From the NCBI RefSeq assembly GCF_008807415.1, contig NZ_CP043626.1, forward strand, positions 4,502,501 to 4,566,500: a DNA stretch of 64,000 bases. Direction: 5' to 3'. The position numbers and the translations under genes were made by a program. This DNA is from Pseudomonas denitrificans (nom. rej.). GTDB lineage: Bacteria; Pseudomonadota; Gammaproteobacteria; Pseudomonadales; Pseudomonadaceae. The notes below the pieces were generated by a model, which was given only the letters and a program-made list of their open reading frames with translations, was not told where the DNA came from and made no database searches. Position 1 is the first letter of the stretch; each line of letters begins with the position of its first letter. This document shows positions 19,097-29,015 of this stretch, one piece after another.

Positions 19097-20398
19097 TTAT
19101 TGCAAAGTGTGTTGCGCAATGAACTCCGCCGGCTGCCAGCCTTCGCGGCTCACCATGCGGTTCAACTCGACACGCGGCAGGCGGACCTGCAAAACGGCGC
19201 GTCCTTGTTCGTCGTGATTCTCCGACTGTACCGCACCCAGCTCGAAGAACTGAGCCCGGAGTCGTCCCAGGCGCTGTGGCAGGCAGAGCGTTCCAACGAA
19301 CATGTCCTCCCCCAGCAGCTCGGAGATCGCCTGTTCCAGCAACTCCAGCCCGCGCGATTCCCGCGCCGACAGCCAGACGCGGACCGGCTTGCCCAGCTCG
19401 TCGCGCTGGATCATCGGCTGCAAGTCCGGCAGCAGGTCGATCTTGTTGTACACCTCGAGCATCGGCAACTCGTTCGCGCCGATTTCCTTCAGCACCGCCA
19501 GCACCTGTTCGATCTGTGCATCGCGATCCGGCTCGTGGGAGTCGATCACATGCAGCAGCAGATCGGAGTTGCTGGATTCTTCCAAGGTAGCCCGAAACGC
19601 CTCCACCAGCTTGTGCGGCAGGTGGCGAATGAAGCCCACGGTGTCAGCCAGCACGATCGGACCGACGTCATCCAGTTCCAGGCGGCGCAGGGTCGGGTCG
19701 AGGGTGGCGAACAACTGGTCGGCCGCATAGACCTCGGAAGTGGTCAGCGCATTGAACAGCGTGGACTTGCCGGCGTTGGTGTAGCCCACCAGGGATACCG
19801 CCGGAATCTCCGCACGGCGACGGCCGCGACGAGCCTGCTCGCGCTGGCTGCGGACCTTCTCCAGGCGTGACTTGATCTGACGGATGCGCCCACGCAGCAG
19901 GCGGCGGTCGGTTTCCAGCTGGGTCTCACCCGGGCCACGCAGGCCGATACCGCCCTTCTGGCGCTCAAGGTGAGTCCAGCCGCGTACCAGACGCGTGCTC
20001 ATGTGTTCCAGCTGGGCGAGTTCCACCTGCAGCTTGCCCTCGTGAGTCCGGGCGCGCTGGGCGAAGATATCGAGGATCAGACCCGTACGATCGAGCACGC
20101 GGCATTCGAGCGCTCGCTCGAGGTTGCGCTCCTGGCTCGGCGTGAGGGTGTGATTGAAGATGATCAGCTCGACCTTCTCGGCGTGGACGAGGTCGTGCAA
20201 CTCTTCGACCTTGCCGCTGCCGATCAGGTACTTGGCTGAGGGCTGATGGCGCGAAATGCTGACGAAAGCGACCGCTTCCGCGCCTGCCGAACGGGCCAGC
20301 TCCTGGAATTCCTGCGGGTCTTCGCGCGCCTCGGGGTCCTGACCTTCCAGATGGACCAGAATGGCCCGTTCCCCACCACCCGGGCGCTCAAAGAACAA
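19097..20398 (-). CDS. hflX: ribosome-associated GTPase HflX
   Basis: GTPase that splits stalled or stressed 70S ribosomes. 433 residues. The N-terminal HflX domain contains SAKYLIGSGKVEEL and LVRGWTHLERQKGGIGLRGP; a coiled coil lies around 160-195. The G domain has G1 GYTNAGKST at 205-213, G3 DTVGFIRHLP and G4 NKID. Downstream of hfq by 12 bases and in its standard operon. A C-terminal extension of about 70 residues is typical of proteobacterial HflX. Confidence 0.96.
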   Translation of the reverse strand: MFFERPGGGERAILVHLEGQDPEAREDPQEFQELARSAGAEAVAFVSISRHQPSAKYLIGSGKVEELHDLVHAEKVELIIFNHTLTPSQERNLERALECRVLDRTGLILDIFAQRARTHEGKLQVELAQLEHMSTRLVRGWTHLERQKGGIGLRGPGETQLETDRRLLRGRIRQIKSRLEKVRSQREQARRGRRRAEIPAVSLVGYTNAGKSTLFNALTTSEVYAADQLFATLDPTLRRLELDDVGPIVLADTVGFIRHLPHKLVEAFRATLEESSNSDLLLHVIDSHEPDRDAQIEQVLAVLKEIGANELPMLEVYNKIDLLPDLQPMIQRDELGKPVRVWLSARESRGLELLEQAISELLGEDMFVGTLCLPQRLGRLRAQFFELGAVQSENHDEQGRAVLQVRLPRVELNRMVSREGWQPAEFIAQHTLQ

Positions 20399-20410
20399 GG
20401 CGGACTCCCG

Positions 20411-20692
<282 letters not shown>

Positions 20693-20765
20693 TTAGTAGT
20701 AGTCGAATTTGGCTTAACGCCGTCCTGAACCCCAAGGATAGACGGCCGGAATTAAGGTCTCGAAC

Positions 20766-21728
20766 CTATATGGAGACCGCCTCAAAGTATTTCAAGGCAC
20801 GCGGCAAATTGTCGCTTGCCTGACTGTCCAACCAGTGTAGATCGCTCCAGCTGCGGAGCCAGGTGAACTGGCGCTTGGCCAGCTGCCGCGTGGCAATGAC
20901 GCCGCGCTCCACCATCTCAGCGTAGGACAGTTTGCCCTCGAGGTAATCCCATACCTGTCGGTAACCCACCGCTCTTATGGACGGCAGCCCCACGTGCAAG
21001 TCATTCCTTGCGCGAAGGCGTTCGACCTCGGCGATGAAGCCCTGTTCCAGCATCTGGTCAAAACGTTGCGCGATACGCTCGTGCAACACCTGGCGCTGCA
21101 GAGGCGCGATCGCCAGATGAGCCACAGTATACGGTAATTGTCCACCGCCTTGCGCGCCGAGACCCGCATTTTCACTCGCCTGGCGAAGGCGGTGTGCAGT
21201 CATGGACATACCGCTCACGCGGTATACCTCGAGGGCCCGGACAAGTCGCTGAGGATCATTGGGATGGATGCGCGCGGCCGACTCCGGGTCAACGCGCGCC
21301 AGCTCTTCATGCAGGGCGCCCCAGCCTTCGGCGGCGGCCCAGGTTTCCAGTTCGGCACGCACGGCAGCGTCGGCGCCGGGCATATCGGCCAGGCCTTCCA
21401 GCAACGCCTTGAAATACAACATGGTGCCGCCGACCAGCAGCGGGATCTTCCCGGCCGCGGTGATCTCGGCCATGGCCGCCAGCGCATCGGCGCGGAATTC
21501 CGCCGCCGAATAGGCCTCGCTGGGATCACGGATGTCGATGAGGCGGTGCGGGAATTCCTCCAGCACCTCGCGCGGCGGCTTGGCGGTGCCGATATCCATG
21601 CCGCGATAGATCAGCGCCGAATCCACGCTGACCAGTTCCACCGGCAGCAGGCGCGCCAGCTCCAGCGCCAGGTCGGTCTTGCCGGCGGCGGTGGGGCCCA
21701 TGAGGAATATCGCGGGAGGCAGGGACAT
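20766..21728 (-). CDS. miaA: tRNA dimethylallyltransferase
   Basis: Transfers a dimethylallyl group to N6 of A37 in tRNAs reading UNN codons. 320 residues from [10 protein letters not shown] at 21728; an upstream GTG would add seven residues but has no ribosome-binding site. P-loop GPTAAGKT at 11-18, then [18 protein letters not shown], the [14 protein letters not shown] block, and [14 protein letters not shown]. Located between mutL and hfq as in most gammaproteobacteria. Confidence 0.97.
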   Translation of the reverse strand: MSLPPAIFLMGPTAAGKTDLALELARLLPVELVSVDSALIYRGMDIGTAKPPREVLEEFPHRLIDIRDPSEAYSAAEFRADALAAMAEITAAGKIPLLVGGTMLYFKALLEGLADMPGADAAVRAELETWAAAEGWGALHEELARVDPESAARIHPNDPQRLVRALEVYRVSGMSMTAHRLRQASENAGLGAQGGGQLPYTVAHLAIAPLQRQVLHERIAQRFDQMLEQGFIAEVERLRARNDLHVGLPSIRAVGYRQVWDYLEGKLSYAEMVERGVIATRQLAKRQFTWLRSWSDLHWLDSQASDNLPRALKYFEAVSI

Positions 21729-21798
21729 CGGGGACTCGTTCTTACGCACTACTGGATAGGCGCACTGCGGGTTATTGCGAGCTGCTGAATCGATTGGC

Positions 21799-21814
21799 GT
21801 GCAGTTTACTGCAC
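21799..21814. other. 7-bp perfect inverted repeat in the mutL-miaA gap
   Basis: GTGCAGT-TT-ACTGCAC, about 70 bases upstream of the miaA start and 25 bases beyond the mutL stop. It could be an operator or an RNA stem. There is no adjacent T tract on either strand, and I have no protein to assign to it. Confidence 0.4.
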
Positions 21815-21839
21815 TTTCCTGAACGCAAGCTTACGAAAA

Positions 21840-23747
21840 TCAACGACCCCGCAGGAACAGCTTGTCCAGTTCGTCGAGCCCCAGCTGGGTCCAGGTCGGT
21901 CGGCCGTGGTTGCACTGGCCGCTGCGCTCGGTCACTTCCATGTCGCGCAGCAGGCCGTTCATCTCCGGCAGGGTCAGCCGGCGGTTGGCGCGCACGGCGC
22001 CGTGGCAGGCCATGGTGCCGAGCAGCTCGTTGAGGTGCGCCTGGATGCGGTCGCTGGTGCCGTATTCCAGCAGGTCGGCAAGCACGTCGCGCACCAGCTG
22101 GGTGGCCTCGGCCTGCTTGAGCAGCGCCGGAATCTGACGGATCGCCAGGGTTTCCGGGCCGAGGCGCTGCAGTTCGAAGCCGAGCCGGGAGAACCAGGCC
22201 CCGTGTTCCTCCGCGCAGTCCGCCTCGCGCTCGCTGACCGCGATGGATTCGGGCACCAGCAGCGGCTGGCCACGCAAGCCTTCGCTGGCCATGGCGGTCT
22301 TCAGGCGCTCGTACATGATCCGCTCGTGGGCGGCGTGCATATCCACCAGAACCAGGCCGTGGGCATTCTCCGAGAGGATGTAGATGCCCTTGAGCTGCGC
22401 CAGTGCATAACCCAGCGGCGGTACGTCCTGGCTGCTTTCCGGCAGAGCCTGTGGCACCTGGTCGGGCAGCGGGGCGAAATAGGCCTTGTAGGCGCCTTGC
22501 GCCTCCTGAATCGGTGGCATTTCCGGGCGATTCGGCTGGTAACTGTAGCCACCGCCACCGCCACTGGAACCGCCGGAAGCCGGGCTCGGCTGCCAAGCAC
22601 GCGCGGCGGCCGGGGCCTCCAGAACGGTCTCGGACAGGCGCATCTCACCCTGCGGGCCGAATTCGCCGGCTTCCGCGCCGGTCGGGCGCGGCACGGTCAG
22701 GGTGGTCGCTCCCGGTGGTGCCAGTTGGTCGTCCGGACGCACTTCCGCCAGCGCCCGGTGCAGGGTGCCGTAGAGGAAGTCGTGGACCATGCGGCTGTCG
22801 CGGAAACGCACTTCGTGCTTGGTCGGGTGGACGTTGACGTCTACCACCGACGGGTCGACCTCGAAGAACAGCACGAAGGTCGGATGACGGCCGTTGTACA
22901 GCACGTCGCGATAAGCCTGGCGCACGGCGTGGGCGACCAGCTTGTCGCGCACCATGCGGCCGTTCACGTAGAAGTACTGCAGGTCCGGCTGGCTGCGGGA
23001 GAAGGTCGGCAGGCCGACCCAGCCCCACAGGTGCAGGCCGTTGCGCTCCACCTCGATGGGCAGTGCCTGCTCGAGGAACCCGGTGCTGCAGACGGCACCC
23101 ACGCGGCGGGCGCGGGACGCTTCGTCCTTCGCCTCGTGCAGAGAAAGGATGGTCTTGCCGTTGTGGCGCAGATGGAAAGCCACGTCGAAGCGCGCGAGCG
23201 CCAGACGCTTGATGACTTCCTGCAAGTGATCGAATTCGGTCTTCTCGGCACGCAGGAACTTGCGTCGCGCCGGTGTATTGAAGAACAGGTCGCGCACTTC
23301 GATGCTGGTGCCCACCGGGTGGGCCGCCGGCTTCACGGTGGACTCCATGTCGCGGCCCTCGACTTCCACCTGCCACGCCTGCTCGGCGTCGGCGGTGCGC
23401 GAAGTCAGCGTCAGGCGCGAGACGGAGCTGATCGAGGCCAGTGCTTCGCCCCGGAAACCCAGGCTCATCACCCGCTCGAGGTCTTCCAGTTCGCGGATCT
23501 TGCTGGTGGCATGGCGCGCCAGGGCCAGCGGCAGGTCGTCTGCCGGGATGCCACTACCATCGTCGCGCACGCGCAGCAGCTTGACGCCGCCCTGCTCGAC
23601 CTCGACGTCGATGCGCTTGGCACCGGCATCCAGGCAGTTTTCCAGCAGCTCCTTGATGACCGACGCGGGGCGCTCGACCACTTCGCCAGCAGCAATCTGG
23701 TTCGCCAGCCGCGGGGTGAGCAGCTGGATTCGGCGCACGTCACTCAT
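21840..23747 (-). CDS. mutL: DNA mismatch repair protein MutL
   Basis: Matchmaker ATPase linking MutS mismatch recognition to strand removal. 635 residues. The GHKL ATPase domain shows [22 protein letters not shown] and [12 protein letters not shown]; the transducer domain shows [12 protein letters not shown] Gly/Pro/Ser-rich linker covers about 365-430. The C-terminal dimerisation domain retains the endonuclease signature as [12 protein letters not shown] (469-480), with ACHGAVRA near 580 and GQCNHGRP near 610. This fits MutL of methyl-independent bacteria, where MutL itself nicks DNA. Overlaps the amiB stop by four bases. Confidence 0.97.
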   Translation of the reverse strand: MSDVRRIQLLTPRLANQIAAGEVVERPASVIKELLENCLDAGAKRIDVEVEQGGVKLLRVRDDGSGIPADDLPLALARHATSKIRELEDLERVMSLGFRGEALASISSVSRLTLTSRTADAEQAWQVEVEGRDMESTVKPAAHPVGTSIEVRDLFFNTPARRKFLRAEKTEFDHLQEVIKRLALARFDVAFHLRHNGKTILSLHEAKDEASRARRVGAVCSTGFLEQALPIEVERNGLHLWGWVGLPTFSRSQPDLQYFYVNGRMVRDKLVAHAVRQAYRDVLYNGRHPTFVLFFEVDPSVVDVNVHPTKHEVRFRDSRMVHDFLYGTLHRALAEVRPDDQLAPPGATTLTVPRPTGAEAGEFGPQGEMRLSETVLEAPAAARAWQPSPASGGSSGGGGGYSYQPNRPEMPPIQEAQGAYKAYFAPLPDQVPQALPESSQDVPPLGYALAQLKGIYILSENAHGLVLVDMHAAHERIMYERLKTAMASEGLRGQPLLVPESIAVSEREADCAEEHGAWFSRLGFELQRLGPETLAIRQIPALLKQAEATQLVRDVLADLLEYGTSDRIQAHLNELLGTMACHGAVRANRRLTLPEMNGLLRDMEVTERSGQCNHGRPTWTQLGLDELDKLFLRGR

Positions 23748-25174
23748 TGCTGCGACGCCAGGGAGGTGCCCGGAATCTTCAGCACCTGGCCAATCTTCAG
23801 CTCGTCGCTCTTGAGCGAGTTGGCGCTGCGGATCGAGGCGGTGCTGACGTCAAAGCGGCTGGCAACCATCGCCAGGCTGTCGCCACTACGCACCACGTAC
23901 TCACGCGGGCCGGAAGCCAGTTGGCCGCCATCCCGCAGCGAGGCGATGTAAGTGCCCGGTGGCGGGGTCTGCACGAAGTACTGGCGCACGCCAGCGGCGA
24001 TGGAGCGCGCCAGCGCCTGCTGGTGCGAGCCGCTGGCCAGCTTGGCGGATTCGTTCGGGTTGGAGATGAAGCCGGTTTCCACCAGGATCGACGGGATGTC
24101 CGGGGACTTCAGCACCATGAAGCCGGCCTGTTCCACGCGGCGCTTGTGCAGCGGGGTGACGCGACCGACGCTGGTCAGCACCTTGTGGCCGACATCCAGG
24201 CTGGAGGACATGGTGGCGGTCATCGACAGGTCGAGCAGCACACCGGCGAGCATCTTGTCCTTGTCGTCGAGGTTCACGCCGCCGTCGCCGCCGATGAGGT
24301 CGGAGCGGTTTTCCGTGTCGGCCAGCCAGCGCGCGGTCTCGGAGGTGGCGCCACGATCGGACAGGGCGAACACCGAGGCGCCAAAGGCGCTGCGGCTGGG
24401 CGCGGCATCGGCGTGGATGGAGACGAACAGGTCCGCGCCCTTCTTGCGGGCGATCACGGTGCGATTGCGCAGCGGGATGAAGTAGTCGCCGGTCCGCGTC
24501 AGTTCGGCGCGGAAGCCTTTCATCTGGTTGATCTGCCGCTGCAGTTCGCGGGCGATCGACAGGGTGATGTTCTTCTCGTGCAGCCCGTTCGGGCCGAGAG
24601 CGCCGGGGTCTTCGCCGCCGTGGCCGGCGTCGATGGCAATCACCACGTCGCGCTTGCCGCCGCTGCTGGGCGCGGGGATCTTCGCCACCGACTGCGCGGG
24701 GCTGACCGGCGTGGCGGGCACACTGGGCGTCGGGGTCGCAGGGACGTCCGGGGCGATATCGGCGCCCTGGTCATACAGGTCGACGACCAGGCGATTGCCG
24801 TATTGCTGGTTCGGCGGCAGCACGAAGCTCTTGGGCGTGACCGCATTTTTCAGGTCCAGCACCAGACGCAGGTCGGTGGGCGAGCGCTGGGCAGAGCGCA
24901 TCGCGGTGATCGGCGTGTTGTTCAGCTTGAGCTTGTCGAGGGCGGCGGACATCTGCGCGCCGTTGATGTCGACGACGATGCGGTTGGGCGCACTCAGGGT
25001 GAACAGACTGTGCTGCACGGGGCCGGACAGATCGAACACCAGGCGTGTGTTGTCCGGCGCGCGCCAGATGCGCACGCTCTTGATTTGCGTGGCGGCAGAA
25101 ACCTCGCCGGCAAAGAATGCCAGCAGAACGGACACCCCGATAAACAACGCCCGAAGGCGCAACCCCCAACCCAT
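23744..25174 (-). CDS. amiB: N-acetylmuramoyl-L-alanine amidase
   Basis: Periplasmic zinc amidase that cleaves septal peptidoglycan for daughter-cell separation. 476 residues from [18 protein letters not shown] at 25174, which gives a clean signal peptide. An AMIN septal-targeting domain (about 25-130) is followed by a Pro/Thr-rich linker and Amidase_3 ([46 protein letters not shown]). A C-terminal LysM ([18 protein letters not shown]) binds glycan. A seven-base gap separates it from tsaE. Confidence 0.96.
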   Translation of the reverse strand: MGWGLRLRALFIGVSVLLAFFAGEVSAATQIKSVRIWRAPDNTRLVFDLSGPVQHSLFTLSAPNRIVVDINGAQMSAALDKLKLNNTPITAMRSAQRSPTDLRLVLDLKNAVTPKSFVLPPNQQYGNRLVVDLYDQGADIAPDVPATPTPSVPATPVSPAQSVAKIPAPSSGGKRDVVIAIDAGHGGEDPGALGPNGLHEKNITLSIARELQRQINQMKGFRAELTRTGDYFIPLRNRTVIARKKGADLFVSIHADAAPSRSAFGASVFALSDRGATSETARWLADTENRSDLIGGDGGVNLDDKDKMLAGVLLDLSMTATMSSSLDVGHKVLTSVGRVTPLHKRRVEQAGFMVLKSPDIPSILVETGFISNPNESAKLASGSHQQALARSIAAGVRQYFVQTPPPGTYIASLRDGGQLASGPREYVVRSGDSLAMVASRFDVSTASIRSANSLKSDELKIGQVLKIPGTSLASQQ

Positions 25175-25181
25175 CTTTTTT

Positions 25182-25649
25182 CTATGCTCCCGTGGCCAGG
25201 GCGGCACACCAGGCTTCGCCCCGTGTTCCGTGCGGGTCGAGGCGCAGCATGCGTCCGCCCGCATGCGGAACAATGGTAATGTCCATGTCGGCCTTTGGCA
25301 AAATGCCTTTGCCACGCTCTGCCCATTCGATCAGGCACAACGCATCGCCTTCGAAGTAGTCACGGATGCCCAGGAACTCCAGTTCCTCCGGGTCGGCAAG
25401 GCGGTAGAGGTCGAAGTGGAAGGCGCGCAAGTCGCCGATTTCGTAGGGTTCGACCAGGGTAAATGTCGGACTTTTTACCGATCCGCCATGGCCCAATCCC
25501 CGCAGGATGCCGCGCGACAGCGTGGTCTTGCCCGCCCCCAGGTCGCCATGCAGGTAGATCACCCCGTGCCCGCCGGTCGCTTCGGCAATCCGGCGACCGA
25601 GATCGACCATGGCCTCTTCGCCGTCGGCGAACAGATTCAGTTCAGGCAT
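25182..25649 (-). CDS. tsaE: tRNA threonylcarbamoyladenosine biosynthesis ATPase TsaE
   Basis: ATPase of the TsaBDE complex installing t6A37 on tRNAs reading ANN codons. 155 residues. P-loop GDLGAGKT at 35-42, followed by KSPTFTLVEPYEIGD and the FHFDLYRLADPEELEFLG block. Its start overlaps the nnr stop by 13 bases. Confidence 0.95.
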   Translation of the reverse strand: MPELNLFADGEEAMVDLGRRIAEATGGHGVIYLHGDLGAGKTTLSRGILRGLGHGGSVKSPTFTLVEPYEIGDLRAFHFDLYRLADPEELEFLGIRDYFEGDALCLIEWAERGKGILPKADMDITIVPHAGGRMLRLDPHGTRGEAWCAALATGA

Positions 25650-27133
25650 GGGGACAGCTCCTCGAGCAACTGACGAACGGCAGGAATCAGATCAGCGGCA
25701 GCCAGGCCGCGGCCTTGGGAGCCCAGTGACTCGCCGGCAAGGGCATGCAGCCAGACGGCCAGGCACGCAGCATCGAAACCGGACAGCCCCTGCGCCAGCA
25801 AAGCACCAAGGATGCCAGAGAGCACGTCGCCCAGCCCCGCCCCCGCCATCGCCGGGTGCCCATGACTGCACAGCGCCAGCCGACCATCCGGGGAAGCGAT
25901 CAGACTGCCGACGCCCTTGAGCACGACCACCGCCTGATAACGCTGCGCCAGAGCATGCGCGGCTCTCGGCCGATCGGCCTGGACCTCGGCAGTGGAAATA
26001 CCCAGCAGACGCGCCGCCTCGGCCGGATGGGGCGTAATCACCCAGTCGCCGGACGGCCGTGCGACCAGGCCTTCAGACAGCAGATTGAGCGCATCGGCAT
26101 CCCACACCTGCCTACGCTCCAGGCTCGCGGCGGCGCTGACCAGCACGCGCCCCCAGGCTTCGCGGCCGACACCGGGGCCGACCACCAGCACATCGGCGCG
26201 CTCGGCAAGGCGCAGCAGCTCAGCGGAAGAGGAGACGCCACGCGCCATCACTTCAGGCCGGCGAGCCAGTGCAGCAGGTACGTGGGCGACACGGGTCGCC
26301 AGCGACACCAGCCCGGCGCCACAGCGCAGCGCGCTCTCGGCGGCCAGCAGCACGGCGCCGCCCATGCCGGTATCGCCACCGATCACCAGGGCATGGCCGA
26401 ACAGCCCCTTGTGCGCGGCATTCGGGCGCGCGGCCAGACGACCCAGCGATGCCGGGGCGAGAAGGCGCGCCACGCCATCCGCAGAAATCAGCGCAGGATC
26501 GGCATCGAGCCCGTCGAACACCAGCTCACCGCATTGATCGGGGCCATTGCCGGTGAACAGGCCGAGCTTGAGGCCGATGAACGTCACGGTCAGGTCGGCA
26601 TTCACCGCACAACCCAGCACTTGCCCGGTGTCGGCGCTGAGACCGGAAGGAATGTCCACGGCCAACACCGGCAGGCCGCTGGCGTTGATCGCAGCGATGG
26701 CCGAGGCGTAGGGCTCGCGCACCTCGCCGCCGAGTCCGGTGCCCAGCAGCGCGTCCACCAGCACACCGCGCAGCTCGGCGCGGTCGCTCCAGGCTTCGAT
26801 ATCCACGCCGACCGAACGCGCTTCGCCATGGGCCGAGGCGGCATCGCCGGACAGGCGGGAGGCATCGCCGACCGCCAGCACGCGCACACGCCAGCCAGCG
26901 CGCAGCGCCAGTGCGGCGATCAGGTAGCCATCGCCGGCGTTGTTGCCGTGACCGGCCAGCACGGTGATCTCGCCGGCATCCGGCCATTGGCGACGCAGGG
27001 CGCGCCAGGCGGCATGCGCGGCACGGCGCATCAGTTCGAAGCCGGGCGTGCCTGCGGCGATCAGGCGTGCGTCGAGGTCGCGCACCTGCTGGGCGCTGTA
27101 CAGATTCAGGGGCAGATCGTCGTGGGCAGTCAT
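25637..27133 (-). CDS. nnr: bifunctional NAD(P)HX epimerase / ADP-dependent NAD(P)HX dehydratase
   Basis: Repairs hydrated NADH and NADPH. 498 residues from MTAHDDLPLNLYSAQQVRDL at 27133; a 40-residue upstream extension reads as non-coding. N-terminal YjeF_N epimerase half: VLAGHGNNAGDGYLIAALAL and AVDIPSGLSADTGQ. C-terminal dehydratase half: GGDTGMGGAVLLAAESALRC, DADALNLLSEG, VITPHPAEAARLLG and AGAGLGDVLSGILGALLAQG. First gene of the nnr-tsaE-amiB-mutL-miaA-hfq-hflX-hflK-hflC train, divergent from queG. Confidence 0.95.
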   Translation of the reverse strand: MTAHDDLPLNLYSAQQVRDLDARLIAAGTPGFELMRRAAHAAWRALRRQWPDAGEITVLAGHGNNAGDGYLIAALALRAGWRVRVLAVGDASRLSGDAASAHGEARSVGVDIEAWSDRAELRGVLVDALLGTGLGGEVREPYASAIAAINASGLPVLAVDIPSGLSADTGQVLGCAVNADLTVTFIGLKLGLFTGNGPDQCGELVFDGLDADPALISADGVARLLAPASLGRLAARPNAAHKGLFGHALVIGGDTGMGGAVLLAAESALRCGAGLVSLATRVAHVPAALARRPEVMARGVSSSAELLRLAERADVLVVGPGVGREAWGRVLVSAAASLERRQVWDADALNLLSEGLVARPSGDWVITPHPAEAARLLGISTAEVQADRPRAAHALAQRYQAVVVLKGVGSLIASPDGRLALCSHGHPAMAGAGLGDVLSGILGALLAQGLSGFDAACLAVWLHALAGESLGSQGRGLAAADLIPAVRQLLEELSPCLN

Positions 27134-27237
27134 CGCTGTTCCGGGCGGCAGAATGTGTCGCCTTGGCGTACGGACGGGCCGACGCCGGCAAGGTCTGGCA
27201 GAATTATACGCACCCGGACTTCGCTTTCTCGCCTTCC

Positions 27238-28299
27238 ATGCACGATTCGACACTCGACTATGCCGACCTCGCCCTCTCCATCAAGGACTGGGGGCGCGAA
27301 CTCGGCTTCCAGCAGGTAGGCATCAGCGGGCTCGATCTCGAGGCCCACGGCGAACACCTGCAACGCTGGCTGGAGGCGGGCTACCACGGCGAGATGGACT
27401 ACATGGGCGCCCACGGCAGCAAGCGCTGGCGGCCGGACGAACTGGTGCCCGGCACCTTGCGGGTGGTGTCGCTGCGCATGGATTACCTGCCCGGCGACAC
27501 GCGCATGGCGCAGGTGCTGGGTGATCCGCAGAAGGCTTATGTCTCGCGCTACGCCCTGGGCCGCGACTACCACAAGCTGATCCGCAAGCGCCTGCAGCAA
27601 TTGGCCGAACGCATCCAGCAGCGGGTCGGGCCGTTCGGTTTCCGCGCCTTTGTCGACAGCGCGCCGGTGCTGGAGAAGGCCATCGCCGAGCAATCGGGAC
27701 TAGGCTGGATCGGCAAGAACACCCTGGTGCTCAACCGCAAGGCCGGCAGCTACTTCTTCCTCGGCGAGCTGTTCACCGACCTGCCGCTGCCGGTGGACCA
27801 ACCCCACGGCACGGAGCACTGCGGGCGCTGCTCGGCCTGCATGGACATCTGCCCCACCGCCGCCTTCGTGGCGCCCTATGTGCTGGATGCGCGGCGCTGC
27901 ATTTCCTACCTGACCATCGAATTGAAGGGCCCGATTCCCGAAGACCTGCGCCCGCTGATCGGCAACCGCGTGTTCGGCTGCGACGATTGCCAGATGGTCT
28001 GCCCGTGGAACCGCTTCGCCCGCGCCACCGACCAGGGCGACTTCCAGCCGCGCCACAGCCTGGACAACGCCGCACTGGCGGAGCTGTTCCTGTGGACGGA
28101 AGAGGAATTCCTCAGCCGCACCGAGGGCTCGCCACTGCGGCGCGCCGGTTACGAGCGCTGGCTGCGCAACCTGGCCGTGGGGCTGGGCAATGCACCATCG
28201 ACCATCCCGGTGATCGAGGCGCTGCGCGCGCGGCGGGAGTTCCCGTCGGAACTGGTGCGCGAGCATGTGGAGTGGGCGCTGAGGCGCCACGGGCTCTAG
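27238..28299 (+). CDS. queG: epoxyqueuosine reductase
   Basis: Cobalamin- and Fe-S-dependent enzyme for the last step of queuosine formation in tRNA. 353 residues from MHDSTLDYADLALSIKDWGR. The start at 27238 is chosen because upstream in-frame sequence overlaps nnr and has no homologous character. Two ferredoxin-type clusters: CGRCSACMDICP from residue 195 and CDDCQMVCPWN from residue 248. GLGWIGKNTLVLNR is another family block. Divergent from nnr across 104 bases containing an AATTATA stretch. Its stop codon lies inside the start of a heptamer repeat. Confidence 0.96.
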   Translation: MHDSTLDYADLALSIKDWGRELGFQQVGISGLDLEAHGEHLQRWLEAGYHGEMDYMGAHGSKRWRPDELVPGTLRVVSLRMDYLPGDTRMAQVLGDPQKAYVSRYALGRDYHKLIRKRLQQLAERIQQRVGPFGFRAFVDSAPVLEKAIAEQSGLGWIGKNTLVLNRKAGSYFFLGELFTDLPLPVDQPHGTEHCGRCSACMDICPTAAFVAPYVLDARRCISYLTIELKGPIPEDLRPLIGNRVFGCDDCQMVCPWNRFARATDQGDFQPRHSLDNAALAELFLWTEEEFLSRTEGSPLRRAGYERWLRNLAVGLGNAPSTIPVIEALRARREFPSELVREHVEWALRRHGL

Positions 28300-28339
28300 G
28301 CTAGAGGCTACAGGCTACAGGCTACAGGCTACAGGCGAG
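28298..28339. repeat. AGGCTAC heptamer tandem repeat
   Basis: Six head-to-tail 7-mers: AGGCTAG, four perfect AGGCTAC copies (28305-28332) and a degenerate AGGCGAG. The queG stop codon TAG overlaps the first unit. The following 40 bases (GCCTGCAGCC-like) partly complement the repeat. Similar short GGCTACA/GCTGCAAG tracts are scattered through Pseudomonas intergenic regions; a related tract is seen near 54610-54640 here. Confidence 0.75.
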
Positions 28340-28383
28340 CCTGCTCTTGCCTGCAGCCTATGGCCTGCCGCCTGCAGCCGCCC

Positions 28384-28926
28384 TCATGCCTTGATGAAGT
28401 GCTCGCGGTAGTAGCGCAGTTCGGCGATGGACTCGCGGATGTCGTCCAGCGCAAGGTGGGTGTTGCCTTTCTTGAAGCCGTCACGCACCGCCGGCGCCCA
28501 GCGCGCAGCCAGTTCCTTGAGGGTGGAGACGTCCAGGTTGCGGTAGTGGAAGTAGCCTTCCAGCTTCGGCATGTGGCGGTAGAGGAAGCGGCGATCCTGG
28601 CAGATGCTGTTGCCGCAGATCGGCGAGCTGCGCTTGGGCACCCACTTCTCCAGGAAGGCGATGGTCATCGCCTCGGCTTCGGCAGCCGAGATGGTGCTTT
28701 CGCGCACCCGCTGGGTCAGGCCGGACTGGCCGTGCTGGCGGGTGTTCCACTCGTCCATGCCGGCGAGCAGCTCCTCGCTCTGGTGCACGGCGATCACCGG
28801 GCCTTCCTCGAGGATGTTCAGGTCGCTGTCGGTGACGATGGTCGCCATCTCGATGATGACGTCCTTGTCCGGGTCCAGCCCGGTCATTTCCAGGTCGATC
28901 CAGATCAGGTTCTGCGGGTTCTGCAT
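28384..28926 (-). CDS. orn: oligoribonuclease
   Basis: Essential 3'-5' exoribonuclease of di- and short oligoribonucleotides; in Pseudomonas it also clears pGpG from cyclic di-GMP breakdown. 180 residues. DEDDh exonuclease: D11 and E13 in [10 protein letters not shown], then [31 protein letters not shown] and the [11 protein letters not shown] block with the catalytic His and Asp. Divergent from rsgA. Confidence 0.97.
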   Translation of the reverse strand: MQNPQNLIWIDLEMTGLDPDKDVIIEMATIVTDSDLNILEEGPVIAVHQSEELLAGMDEWNTRQHGQSGLTQRVRESTISAAEAEAMTIAFLEKWVPKRSSPICGNSICQDRRFLYRHMPKLEGYFHYRNLDVSTLKELAARWAPAVRDGFKKGNTHLALDDIRESIAELRYYREHFIKA

Positions 28927-28952
28927 GATGGGGCTCCTCAGCTCAGCCCTCT

Positions 28953-28987
28953 AGTTTAGCGGGAAGCACGCCGCCGCATGCTAAACT
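28953..28987. promoter_or_regulatory. divergent orn/rsgA promoter region with inverted -10 motifs
   Basis: An 8-bp inverted repeat, AGTTTAGC (28953-28960) and GCTAAACT (28980-28987), 19 bases apart. Each arm contains TAAACT facing its own gene, a plausible -10. The plus copy has an extended TGC before it. Neither has a good -35, and each -35 would fall on the other -10. Confidence 0.4.
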
Positions 28988-29015
28988 CCGCCGCGATTTT
29001 CCCTGTGGATACCCT

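Noticed and set aside
21906..23951. Long plus-strand open frame opposite mutL
   Set aside because: Antisense shadow of MutL with no recognisable motifs. The same applies to the long frames opposite dnaB, parC, parE, fimX, thiC and purA.
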